Part shown: positions 7,776 through 16,045 of the stretch, piece after piece
Layout: every line of letters starts with the position of its first letter
How positions within the stretch are numbered: the first letter of the stretch is position 1
Origin: an uncultured Oscillospiraceae bacterium
Lineage (GTDB): Bacteria; Bacillota; Clostridia; Oscillospirales; Ruminococcaceae
Direction of reading: 5' to 3'
Length of the DNA: 64,000 bases
Assembly: GCA_934448295.1 (NCBI GenBank)
Contig: CAKSEY010000003.1
Coordinates: forward strand, 124,001 to 188,000
The notes under the pieces: generated by a model
The model's input: only the letters and a program-made list of their open reading frames with translations
The model's database searches: none
Told to the model about the DNA's origin: nothing
Translations under genes and position numbers: made by a program

Positions 7776-8984
7776 ATGACGCTTTACGACGAATTAGTAG
7801 CGCGCGGACTTATCGCGCAGGTAACAAACGAGGAAGAGATCAAGAAGATGATAAACGAGGGCAAGGCGACCTTCTACATCGGCTTCGACCCCACGGCGGA
7901 TTCTCTGCACGTCGGGCACTTCATGGCGCTGTGCCTGATGAAGAGGCTCCAGATGGCGGGCAACAAGCCCATCGCGCTGCTGGGCGGCGGCACCGGAATG
8001 ATAGGCGACCCCTCCGGCAAGTCCGACATGAGAAAAATGCTCACCCCGGAGACCATCCAGCACAACATCGACTGCTTCAAGAAGCAGATGAGCCGCTTCA
8101 TCGACTTCTCGGACGGCAAGGCTATCATGGTAAACAACGCGGACTGGCTGATGAACCTCAACTATATCGACGTCCTGCGCGAGGTAGGCGCGTGCTTCAG
8201 CGTGAACAAGATGCTTTCCTTCGAGTGCTACAAGCAGCGCTGGGAGCGCGGTCTGACGTTCCTGGAGTTCAACTACATGATAATGCAGAGCTACGACTTC
8301 TACATGCTGTTCCAGAAGTACGGCTGCAATATGCAGTTCGGCGGGGACGACCAGTGGGCTAACATGCTGGGCGGCACCGAGCTTATCCGCAAGAAGCTCG
8401 GCAAGGACGCCCACGCTATGACCATCACCCTGCTGCTGAACTCCGAGGGCAAGAAGATGGGCAAGACCGAAAAGGGCGCCGTATGGCTCGACCCGGAAAA
8501 GACCTCTCCGTTCGAGTTCTTCCAGTACTGGAGGAACGTTGCGGACGCGGACGTAATGAAGTGCATACGCATGCTGACGTTCCTGCCTATCGAGGAGATA
8601 GAGGCAATGTCCGGCTGGGAGGGCAGCCAGCTCAACAAGGCAAAGGAGATACTCGCGTATGAGCTGACAAAGCTCGTGCACGGTCAGGAGGAAGCCGACA
8701 AGGCGCTCGAGGCGGCGAAGGCTCTGTTCGGCGGCAGCGGCGGAAACTCCGCGAACATGCCCACCACCGAGCTGGAGCTTCCGGACGGTACCATCGGCAT
8801 ACTCGACCTGCTGACCGCCGTCAAGCTGTGCGGCTCCAAGCGGGAGGCAAGGACGCTGGTAGCCGGCAAGGGCGTGGCTGTCAACGATGTCATCATCGAG
8901 GACGTAAACGCGCAGATAACCATAGACCCGGAGGTAATAATCCGCAAGGGCAAGAAAACCTTCCACAAGGTGGTACGCAAGTAA
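7776..8984 (+). CDS. tyrS: Tyrosyl-tRNA synthetase
   Basis: 402 residues, usual length. Class I signatures are present: HVGHFMAL (HIGH motif, about residue 49) and KMGKTEKG (KMSKS motif, about 229). Tyr-recognition residues fall in NYMIMQSYDFYML and the QFGGDDQWANMLGG stretch. The C-terminal 70 residues are an S4 RNA-binding domain (CGSKREARTLVAGKGVAVND). It charges tRNA-Tyr with tyrosine. AAGGAG lies 9 bases before the start. No terminator separates it from the preceding Nudix gene, so it may be the distal gene of the T-box transcript, although the 122-base gap could hide its own promoter. Confidence 0.95.
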   Translation: MTLYDELVARGLIAQVTNEEEIKKMINEGKATFYIGFDPTADSLHVGHFMALCLMKRLQMAGNKPIALLGGGTGMIGDPSGKSDMRKMLTPETIQHNIDCFKKQMSRFIDFSDGKAIMVNNADWLMNLNYIDVLREVGACFSVNKMLSFECYKQRWERGLTFLEFNYMIMQSYDFYMLFQKYGCNMQFGGDDQWANMLGGTELIRKKLGKDAHAMTITLLLNSEGKKMGKTEKGAVWLDPEKTSPFEFFQYWRNVADADVMKCIRMLTFLPIEEIEAMSGWEGSQLNKAKEILAYELTKLVHGQEEADKALEAAKALFGGSGGNSANMPTTELELPDGTIGILDLLTAVKLCGSKREARTLVAGKGVAVNDVIIEDVNAQITIDPEVIIRKGKKTFHKVVRK

Positions 8985-8992
8985 TTATACGG

Positions 8993-9020
8993 GGACTGTC
9001 AGCAATGGCAGTCCTTTTTT
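8993..9020 (+). terminator. Intrinsic terminator of tyrS
   Basis: GGACTG and CAGTCC arms with a TCAGCAATGG loop, extended by TG/CA pairs, followed by six T; it begins 9 bases after the tyrS stop codon. Confidence 0.88.
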
Positions 9021-9556
9021 GATTTTGAGAAGCCGCCGCCCCGCGCGCACGCGCGGCTTCTTCATCTTCTTAATATTTCTTTTTTTCTTAATTAATAATG
9101 TAGGTTTGTTGATTTCCGGTGAAACCGTTTGTTGATTCCCGACGGAACGGTTTGTTGACCGGGAATTGACCGCCCCGTACAAATCCCTTTGCAGAGCCGT
9201 TTACAGCCTGCCGTGCGTTTGTTATTCCGTTTGTTATCCGTTTGTTATCTGGTCTGTTATTTGTTTGTTAGGACGTTTGCCGCCCGAGTTTGTCCGCCGC
9301 CAGGCTGAAAACCGCACTGTTCCGTGCGTCGCCGGGGCTTTCCGTATTCTTAAAGTACCATACAGCGGACTGCATTTTACTGCAAAGGGAGCGGGGGAAC
9401 GGTGTAATTCTTGTGAAAACTCATTCAGGGCAAAAAAAGGGCTTGAATTATATTTTGATATGTGATAAAATAAAATGAGATATGTCCGCATGACCGTATT
9501 GTCATGATGTCAGGATATAATTTACAGCTTTGTATTCAATAAGGAGCATTACAGAC
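9021..9556. other. Long intergenic region between tyrS and the membrane-protein gene
   Basis: Apart from the GTTTGTTR repeats, the region holds AT-rich sequence and a TATAAT at 9516-9521 that could be the -10 of the next gene, without a good -35 (the best candidate, TGACCG, is 19 bp upstream). The short open frames present lack ribosome sites and recognisable products. Confidence 0.5.
9103..9270. repeat. Cluster of seven CGTTTGTTR repeats in an intergenic region
   Basis: GTTTGTTG occurs at 9103-9111, 9126-9134 and 9149-9157 (exactly 23-bp spacing, preceded by GG or CG). GTTTGTTA occurs at 9216-9224, 9228-9236, 9239-9247 and 9262-9270. The rest of the 570-base gap between tyrS and the next gene has no convincing open reading frame. 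The even spacing of the first three copies suggests protein binding sites or a decayed tandem repeat. Confidence 0.55.
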
Positions 9557-10567
9557 ATGAATAAAAACAGCAGACTCGGGCTGTGGCTGATCATACCTGC
9601 ATGGATCCTCGCTTTCGCCGCGAGGACTGCGCAGATCTGCGGCGGCACCGATATGACCACGGGATTCCTGGAGCACGACAGCTTCTTTATGGACGCCTGC
9701 TTCTGGCTTGCCGTTGCAGTTACCCTTGCCGCCGCGGTGGCTGCGGCGGTGCTCGACAGGAAAAACGGCTCCGCGTTCTACACCGCGGAGGTCTCGCAGG
9801 TGACAGACGGCAGAGCCGCCGTTATCGGCTTCGCACTGCTGCTCCCGGCTATGGGGGCGCTGTATTCCGGCTATTCGCAGGCGATGGTTCCCGAGGAGAG
9901 CAAAATTTCGTCCTCGCCGTTCATGATGGCGGTGGATTTCCTGTTCGGCGGGATAATGCTTGTCCTGGCGTTCGTTATCCTGTATAAAAAGGAGTTCAGG
10001 CCGGGGCTGGGCTTCTCGCTGACCGCAGGCGCGGTGTACTACACCCTGTGCGGGATAGGCGTGTTCCTGGACAACATGGCGGTGACCACCGTGCCGGAGC
10101 ACCTCATAAACTGCCTGTGCATGGTGGCTGCGGCGCTGTTCTTCATGCAGCTTGCGGCGCTGCTCTCGGGCAACGAGGGAAAGCGCACCCGCAGCGTGCT
10201 GGCGGTTTCCGGCGCGGTCTCCGGGGTGATGATACTCGCGAACAGCCTGGCAGTCCTCGTCACGGCGCTGATGGGACCGGCGGACGCGGCTTCGCGCATC
10301 GTTTCCACCAAGGCGCAGGCGGAATTCCTCTACCAGATGGCGGAGGGAAACCACGCGTATTATATGTGCTTCGTGCCGGTACAGCTGGCGGCGGCGGGAG
10401 TGTTCATCGTGGCGGCGCTCATTGCGCTGTACATGAAGCCCTCCGATAATGCCGGAGCGGACGAGCCGGAAACGGCTGAACAGCCCGCAGAGACCTCCGT
10501 GCCGGAGGAGCTTCCCTCCCAGCCGGAGCCTGAAATCGCGCAAGAGGACGACAGCGCTCAGGACTGA
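9557..10567 (+). CDS. Uncharacterised polytopic membrane protein
   Basis: 336 residues with about eight hydrophobic segments spread through residues 5-290, and a charged Glu/Pro/Ala-rich C-terminal tail of about 45 residues that should lie in the cytoplasm. No known family motif was recognised. The start is the ATG after AAGGAGCATTACAGAC; a longer frame beginning 27 bases upstream would place the start before that site and is rejected. It is followed after 29 bases by a lipoprotein gene and a two-component system, so it may belong to the same envelope-sensing cluster. Confidence 0.75.
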   Translation: MNKNSRLGLWLIIPAWILAFAARTAQICGGTDMTTGFLEHDSFFMDACFWLAVAVTLAAAVAAAVLDRKNGSAFYTAEVSQVTDGRAAVIGFALLLPAMGALYSGYSQAMVPEESKISSSPFMMAVDFLFGGIMLVLAFVILYKKEFRPGLGFSLTAGAVYYTLCGIGVFLDNMAVTTVPEHLINCLCMVAAALFFMQLAALLSGNEGKRTRSVLAVSGAVSGVMILANSLAVLVTALMGPADAASRIVSTKAQAEFLYQMAEGNHAYYMCFVPVQLAAAGVFIVAALIALYMKPSDNAGADEPETAEQPAETSVPEELPSQPEPEIAQEDDSAQD

Positions 10568-10596
10568 GCAGAAGCAGGACGAACTTTAAACGACAG

Positions 10597-11970
10597 GTGG
10601 TGTTTCCGGTCAGAGGTCATAGAAGAATACTGCGGATAACTGCGGCGATAGCGGCGGCGCTGGCGCTGACCGGGTGCTCCGGCGCTTCGGTGGAGAACCT
10701 TCTCACCGCGCCGAAGCTGACGCAGGAGCAGAGCGAGATATACCAGGCGCTTATAAACAGCACGGGCACGGCTATCCGGCTGAAATACCCCCGGGGCGGC
10801 GACTACCGTTCTGCGTTCGTGCTGCAGGACATAGATTCCGACAGCGGGGACGAGGCGCTGGTTTATTATGAGAACCTTTCGGTGCAGTCCGGCGAGAGCG
10901 CCCTGCGGCTGAAGGTGCTGGACAAGAATCCCGAGGGCAGGTGGGAGGCGGTATACGACCTTGCCTGCGTTGGCAGCGAGGTGGACAGCATAAGCTTCGC
11001 CAGCCTTGGCAGCAGCGATTCCATCGAGATGATAGCCTGCTATTCCATGCTGAACCAGACCGAAAAGACGGTCAGCGTGCTCACCTATGCGGACGGGATA
11101 ATGTCGGAGCTTTACAGCTCCAGCTATTCCTGCATGGAGGTCATCGACCTCAACGCGGACGGCGAGCAGGAGCTGGTGACGGTGGCGTCCGACAAGGTAT
11201 CCCAGACCGCCGTGGCGATGATGTTCACCAGGACTGACGACGGCTTCCGCAAGCTTGGCGAGGCAAGGCTCAGCGGGGCGGCGGCCGAATACATCGGGGT
11301 CACCAAGGGCGAACTGTCCGAGGGGATAACGGCGCTGTTCCTGGATTATTCAAAGGGCGGCGGACAGTACGGCACGGACGTTGTATACTGCACCCGGGGC
11401 ATGATAACCAGCCCCTCCAACCGGCGCACGGGGCCGGACGGCGCCTCCTACGACCTTATTTCGAGGTTCACCAACGACTACATGACCGATATCCGCTGCA
11501 TGGATATCGACGGGGACGGCTTTGTGGAGATACCCTCCATGACCCCGCTGCCCGGCTATGAAACGCTCCAGAAGTCCGAGCAGCTATGCGCGGTGGAGTG
11601 GTACAAGGTGGAATACAACGCGTATAAGAGGAGATTCTACAGCTATTACAGCAGCAAATACAACTTCGCGCTGATATTCCCCAGCCGCTGGCAGGGGATA
11701 GTTTCGGCGGTGGTGAACTCCCAGGACAACGAGATAGTGTTTATCTCGTACAGCGCCGATAAGGGGGTAGTTGTGGACGAAAGCACCGAGCTGCTGCGTA
11801 TCCGCACCATCGACAAGGAGGATACCGAGGCGCTGGTGAACTCCAAGGATTTCCGCATGATAGGCGAGAACGAGGAGAGCATAATCTGCATAAAGGAGAG
11901 CGCGGGCTACCTCACCGGAAGCCTTGCCCTCACCGAAAGCGAGCTGCAGAACAGCCTGACCATTCTGTGA
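10597..11970 (+). CDS. Lipoprotein with FG-GAP/VCBS-like calcium loops
   Basis: 457 residues. The N-terminus is a lipoprotein signal peptide: basic n-region, hydrophobic stretch, and lipobox LTGC at about residues 24-27. The mature protein has several D-x-D-x-D-G/S-x-x-E/D loops (DIDSDSGDEALVYY, DLNADGEQELVTVA, DIDGDGFVEIP) typical of calcium-binding blades in FG-GAP/VCBS propellers. GTG start chosen; the ribosome site is weak (ACAGG) and a second GTG follows immediately. It ends 10 bases before a response-regulator gene, which suggests a surface partner or target of that two-component system. Function is otherwise unknown. Confidence 0.8.
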   Translation: MVFPVRGHRRILRITAAIAAALALTGCSGASVENLLTAPKLTQEQSEIYQALINSTGTAIRLKYPRGGDYRSAFVLQDIDSDSGDEALVYYENLSVQSGESALRLKVLDKNPEGRWEAVYDLACVGSEVDSISFASLGSSDSIEMIACYSMLNQTEKTVSVLTYADGIMSELYSSSYSCMEVIDLNADGEQELVTVASDKVSQTAVAMMFTRTDDGFRKLGEARLSGAAAEYIGVTKGELSEGITALFLDYSKGGGQYGTDVVYCTRGMITSPSNRRTGPDGASYDLISRFTNDYMTDIRCMDIDGDGFVEIPSMTPLPGYETLQKSEQLCAVEWYKVEYNAYKRRFYSYYSSKYNFALIFPSRWQGIVSAVVNSQDNEIVFISYSADKGVVVDESTELLRIRTIDKEDTEALVNSKDFRMIGENEESIICIKESAGYLTGSLALTESELQNSLTIL

Positions 11971-11980
11971 GAGAGGTAAT

Positions 11981-12676
11981 ATGAAAAGAATACTTGTTTG
12001 CGAGGACGAGGACGCTATCCGCGACTTCGTTGTGATAAATCTTGTGAGAAGCGGCTACGACGTGGTGGACGTATCCTGCGGCGAGGACGCGGTGAAGGTC
12101 TACACCGAGCAGAAGGGCAATTTCGACGTCGCCCTGCTGGATATCATGATGCCGGGAATGGACGGCTTCGCGCTGTGCCGCTGGATAAGGGAGCAGAGCA
12201 GCGAGATAGGCATAATCATGCTCTCCGCCAAAAGCCAGGAGATGGACAAGGTCAACTGCCTGATGATAGGCGCGGACGACTACGTCACAAAGCCGTTCTC
12301 CCCGTCCGAGCTGGTGGCGAGGGTGGACGCCATCTACCGCCGCGTGAACGTCAGCCAGACCCGGCAGGAGGCGGTGCGGAACATAGTTTCCGGTGCTTTC
12401 ACGCTGGACTGCCAGAGCCGCACGGTGCTGAAAAACGGCGCGCCCATCGAGCTTACCCAGGTGGAGTACCACATAATGGAATACCTGCTGAAAAACCGTG
12501 GCACCGCCCTGGACAGAAAGACTATCCTGCACCACATCTGGGGGGAAGCGTACTACGGGGACGACAAGGTGGTAGACGTGAACATACGGCGGCTCCGCAT
12601 GAAGATAGAGGACGACCCCTCCAACCCGCAGTACATACAGACTATCTGGGGATTCGGCTATAAATGGAACGGGTGA
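11981..12676 (+). CDS. OmpR/PhoB-family response regulator
   Basis: 231 residues. Receiver domain (1-118) has acidic pocket residues E8/D9, phosphoacceptor D54 in LLDIMMPGMDG, the Ser switch in MLSAKS and the conserved Lys in YVTKPF. The C-terminal winged-helix domain (about 130-231) carries the OmpR-type DNA-binding features (LLKNRGTALDRKTIL, VVDVNIRRLRMKIE, IQTIWGFGYKW). It should bind promoter DNA when phosphorylated by the kinase encoded next, whose start overlaps it by 13 bases. The stimulus is not evident; the upstream lipoprotein and membrane protein are candidates for sensing or target genes. Confidence 0.94.
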   Translation: MKRILVCEDEDAIRDFVVINLVRSGYDVVDVSCGEDAVKVYTEQKGNFDVALLDIMMPGMDGFALCRWIREQSSEIGIIMLSAKSQEMDKVNCLMIGADDYVTKPFSPSELVARVDAIYRRVNVSQTRQEAVRNIVSGAFTLDCQSRTVLKNGAPIELTQVEYHIMEYLLKNRGTALDRKTILHHIWGEAYYGDDKVVDVNIRRLRMKIEDDPSNPQYIQTIWGFGYKWNG

Positions 12677-14124
12677 CGGACGGAAAGACCCAGCGTATGC
12701 GGCTGCGCAGCTCCATCGCCGGCAGGTGGATGTTCAACACGCTAAGCGTGGTGGGAGTTCTGCTGGTAGTCGTGAACGTCTGCATTTACTACTTCACGCG
12801 GCAGTATTACTACGGCTCTGCGGAGAACTACCTGGTGTCCGAGGCTAACGCCACCGCAACGGTGCTCTCCCGGCTGTACGAGGATATGGCGGTGAATTAC
12901 TCGTCTGAGGTGCGCGAGCTTATCGAGGGCTTCGACAAGAAGGAGCAGATGGAGATGATGTCCATCAACCGCAGCGGCGAGGTCACGCTCAGCAGCAGCG
13001 GCTTCTCCCCGGACGTGGGCTACAATATGCCGGATTATGACGCGGCGATGAAGTCCGCAGACGGCGTGGGAGTTTTCCACGGCTATGAAAACGGCGAGAA
13101 CATCGTCGCCGTAACAGTCATGATAGCGCAGCCCAGCAGCTCCTACAACGCGCTGAGGTACGTCGCCTCCATGACGCTGATAGACAACCAGCTTTCGGCG
13201 ATAATGCTGGCTTCGCTGGTGGTGAGCGGCGGGATAATCCTGCTGGTGGTGTTCAGCGGGACCTACTTTGTAAAATCCATCTGCGCGCCGCTGATGCAGA
13301 TAAGCGTCACCGCGAAGAAGCTCGCCAAGGGCGATTTCTCCGAGCGTATCGCTATCCGCAACAACGACGAGATAGGCGAGCTTTCCAGGGTGTTCAACGA
13401 CATGGCGGACGAGCTGGAGAATTCCGAATCCATCAAGAACGACTTCATCTCCTCGGTATCGCATGAGCTGCGCACGCCGCTCACCGCCATAAAGGGCTGG
13501 AGCGAAACGCTGGAGGCGGGCTACGACGAGGAGACCTACCGCAAGGGAATGACCGTCATCACCCACGAAACAGGCCGCCTAGAGGCGATGGTGGAGGAGC
13601 TGCTCGATTTCTCCCGGATACAGAACGGCAGGTTCACGCTCCAGATGGCGAACATCGACATCATCGCGGAGCTGGACGACGCGCTGCTGATCTACACCGA
13701 CAAGGCGCGCAAGGAGAACAAGACGATACGCTACGCCGAGCCGGAGTTCCTGTGCGTGGTATACGGCGACAAGAACAGGCTGCGCCAGGTGTTCATAAAC
13801 GTGATAGACAACGCGATAAAATACACAGACCCCGGCGGAACTGTGGATATCACGGCGGAAAAGGATAACTCCACGCTGACGATAACCGTAGCCGACACGG
13901 GGATAGGCATTTCAGCGGCTGACCTGCCGAAGGTAAAGGCGAAATTCTACAAGGCGAACAGCACCCGGCGCGGCAGCGGGATAGGGCTTGCGGTGGCGGA
14001 CGAGATAATCTCAATGCACGGCGGTACGCTGGATATAGACAGCGTGCTCGGCAAGGGCACCACCGTGAGGATAACCCTGCCGCTGAAGCAGATGAACGAA
14101 AGGAGCGACCCTGATGGGCAGTAA
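12664..14124 (+). CDS. Membrane sensor histidine kinase
   Basis: 486 residues. Two membrane segments (about 20-40 and 178-200) enclose an extracellular sensor domain of about 135 residues. A HAMP domain follows (200-252), then HisKA with phospho-acceptor His in SSVSHELRTPLTAIKGW (about 265), and the HATPase_c domain with N box (FINVIDNAIKY), G1 (VADTGIGIS) and G2 (RGSGIGLAVADEI). It phosphorylates the adjacent response regulator. The architecture resembles PhoR/WalK-like kinases but has no PAS domain. Its start is embedded in the regulator's last codons, which suggests translational coupling. Confidence 0.93.
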   Translation: MERVTDGKTQRMRLRSSIAGRWMFNTLSVVGVLLVVVNVCIYYFTRQYYYGSAENYLVSEANATATVLSRLYEDMAVNYSSEVRELIEGFDKKEQMEMMSINRSGEVTLSSSGFSPDVGYNMPDYDAAMKSADGVGVFHGYENGENIVAVTVMIAQPSSSYNALRYVASMTLIDNQLSAIMLASLVVSGGIILLVVFSGTYFVKSICAPLMQISVTAKKLAKGDFSERIAIRNNDEIGELSRVFNDMADELENSESIKNDFISSVSHELRTPLTAIKGWSETLEAGYDEETYRKGMTVITHETGRLEAMVEELLDFSRIQNGRFTLQMANIDIIAELDDALLIYTDKARKENKTIRYAEPEFLCVVYGDKNRLRQVFINVIDNAIKYTDPGGTVDITAEKDNSTLTITVADTGIGISAADLPKVKAKFYKANSTRRGSGIGLAVADEIISMHGGTLDIDSVLGKGTTVRITLPLKQMNERSDPDGQ

Positions 14125-15178
14125 GAATACAGGGAAAAAGACCTCTATCGGAGGTCAGGCGCTTATCGAGGGCGTAATGATGAAAGGCGTTTCCAAGGGC
14201 ACCATGGCAGTCCGCACCAAGGACGGAGAAATAGACGTCGAGGAATGGGACATCAGCCCGAAGAAGTGGTACAACAAGTGCCCGATAATCCGCGGAAGCG
14301 TGAACTTCGTGCAGCAGCTCGGCGAGGGCTACAAGTGCCTGATGAGATCCGCAGAGAAAAGCGGCATGATGGACGACGAGGAGGACGAGGAGCCATCAAA
14401 GTTCGAAAAGTGGCTGGACGAGAAGCTCGGCGACAAGCTCACCGGCGCGATAATGGCGATAGCCATGGTGATAGGCACGGCGCTTGCCGTGTTCCTTTTC
14501 CTGCTGCTGCCGAGCTACCTTTTCACATGGATAGAGAGCCTGCTCCCGACCGAGCCGTACAGCGCGCTTTCCGCCGTGCTCCCGGGGCTGCCCGAGGGGA
14601 GCTTCGTGCTGGTGAAGTCGGTGGATATCTCCGGCTGGCGCACCGTATTCGAGGGCGTGATGAAGATAATCATTTTCGTTGCGTATATGTGGGTGACTTC
14701 GCTGACCAAGGACATGCACAGAATGTACCGCTACCACGGCGCGGAGCACAAGACCATCGCCTGCTACGAGGCTGGGAAGCCCCTCACGGTGGAGAATGTC
14801 CGCCCCATGACGAGATTCCACCCGAGGTGCGGCACCAGCTTCATCATAATCACGCTGCTGGTGAGCATACTGGTGTACAGCGTGGTGCCGATAACCCCGG
14901 AGCTTTTCAAGGAGTGGCTGCACCTCAGCAGCGACACGGTGGCGATACTCCTGCGGACGGTGTGCAAGCTGATACTCCTGCCGATAGTGGTGGGCTTCGC
15001 GTATGAGCTTATCCGTATCGCGGGGCGCTGCGACAACGTCATAACGAAGATATTCTCCGCGCCGGGGCTGTGGATGCAGAGGATAACCACCAAGGAGCCG
15101 GACGACTCTATGATAGAGGTCGCCATCGCGGCGGTAACTCCCTGCCTGCCCAAAGAGGGCGAGGACGACAACTGGTGA
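14114..15178 (+). CDS. YqhQ-like DUF1385 membrane protein
   Basis: 354 residues. The family signature is visible at the N-terminus (GGQALIEGVMMKG) and in the centre (YRYHGAEHKTIACYEAG, then FHPRCGTSFI). Four to five hydrophobic segments lie after residue 115. DUF1385 proteins are widespread in Firmicutes and often sit upstream of prmC, as here; their biochemical role is not established. The start follows AGGAG and overlaps the histidine-kinase stop region by 11 bases, so it is co-transcribed with the two-component system. Confidence 0.9.
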   Translation: MGSKNTGKKTSIGGQALIEGVMMKGVSKGTMAVRTKDGEIDVEEWDISPKKWYNKCPIIRGSVNFVQQLGEGYKCLMRSAEKSGMMDDEEDEEPSKFEKWLDEKLGDKLTGAIMAIAMVIGTALAVFLFLLLPSYLFTWIESLLPTEPYSALSAVLPGLPEGSFVLVKSVDISGWRTVFEGVMKIIIFVAYMWVTSLTKDMHRMYRYHGAEHKTIACYEAGKPLTVENVRPMTRFHPRCGTSFIIITLLVSILVYSVVPITPELFKEWLHLSSDTVAILLRTVCKLILLPIVVGFAYELIRIAGRCDNVITKIFSAPGLWMQRITTKEPDDSMIEVAIAAVTPCLPKEGEDDNW

Positions 15179-15183
15179 GCGGC

Positions 15184-16041
15184 ATGAATATCGGCGCGCT
15201 GCGTAAAGCCTGCATACGCGCCCTTGCGGACGGCGGCAGCGACAACGCGCAGTTTGAAGCGGAGCAGCTCGTGATGAAGTTCTGCGGGGTCACGCGGAAC
15301 GATATGCTGCTGTTTCCGGCGCTGGAAGTCCCGGAGGATAAGGCGCGGGCGGCGCTTGAAGCCGCGTCCCGCAGGCTTTCCGGGGAGCCGCTCCAGTATA
15401 TTCTGGGCGAGTGGGAATTCTACGGACTTCCGTTTTATGTCGGCGAGGGGGTGCTTATCCCCCGGCAGGACACCGAGACCCTCGCGGAGCTTGCGGTCTC
15501 CTTTGCAAAGGGGCGCAGGGGCGCGGGATTCCTGGCGGCTGACCTCTGCGCGGGGAGCGGCTGTATCGGGATAACCCTGGCGAAGCTCGCCGGGGTGCCG
15601 GTGAAGCTGCTGGAGCTTTCAGAGCAGGCGCTGGGGTACCTCCGCAGGAACATAGGGCTGAACGGAGTTCAGGGGCTGTGCGAAGCGCTCCGCGCGGACG
15701 TGCTATTGCAGGAGACCGCAGAGAAGCTCCCGCCGCTGGACATGATAGTCGCGAACCCGCCCTACCTCACGGCGCAGGATATGCGGGAGCTACAGACGGA
15801 GGTCGCGCACGAGCCGGAAACGGCGCTTTTCGGCGGCGAGGACGGTCTGGACTACTACCGCAGAATGATACCGCTGTGGGGCGCGAAATTAAAGCCCGGC
15901 GGAATGCTTGCGGCGGAGATAGGCATGGGTCAGGAGAACGACGTCATGCGGATATTTGAGGAATGCGGAATGGCCGCGCAGTACAAAAAGGATCTGTGCG
16001 GCGTGATACGTGTAATATACGGAATAAAAAACGGAGGATAA
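15184..16041 (+). CDS. prmC: Release factor glutamine N5-methyltransferase
   Basis: 285 residues. PrmC methylates the Gln of the GGQ motif in peptide release factors using S-adenosylmethionine. Hallmarks: N-terminal helical domain, PLQYILGEWEFYGL, SAM-binding ADLCAGSGCIGI, and the catalytic NPPY in IVANPPYLTAQD. The ATG is used here; a GTG three codons earlier overlaps the upstream stop codon (GTGA) and is an equally plausible start. prmC normally accompanies prfA; here it follows yqhQ and precedes recA, so it stands apart from its substrate gene. Confidence 0.93.
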   Translation: MNIGALRKACIRALADGGSDNAQFEAEQLVMKFCGVTRNDMLLFPALEVPEDKARAALEAASRRLSGEPLQYILGEWEFYGLPFYVGEGVLIPRQDTETLAELAVSFAKGRRGAGFLAADLCAGSGCIGITLAKLAGVPVKLLELSEQALGYLRRNIGLNGVQGLCEALRADVLLQETAEKLPPLDMIVANPPYLTAQDMRELQTEVAHEPETALFGGEDGLDYYRRMIPLWGAKLKPGGMLAAEIGMGQENDVMRIFEECGMAAQYKKDLCGVIRVIYGIKNGG

Positions 16042-16045
16042 AGAA

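Noticed and set aside
7794..8966. Minus-strand 390-codon frame opposite tyrS
   Set aside because: Shadow frame with repetitive hydrophobic composition; tyrS is unambiguous.
9234..9491. Short frames in the tyrS downstream spacer (both strands)
   Set aside because: They coincide with the GTTTGTTR repeats and AT-rich sequence, lack ribosome sites and show no protein-like composition.
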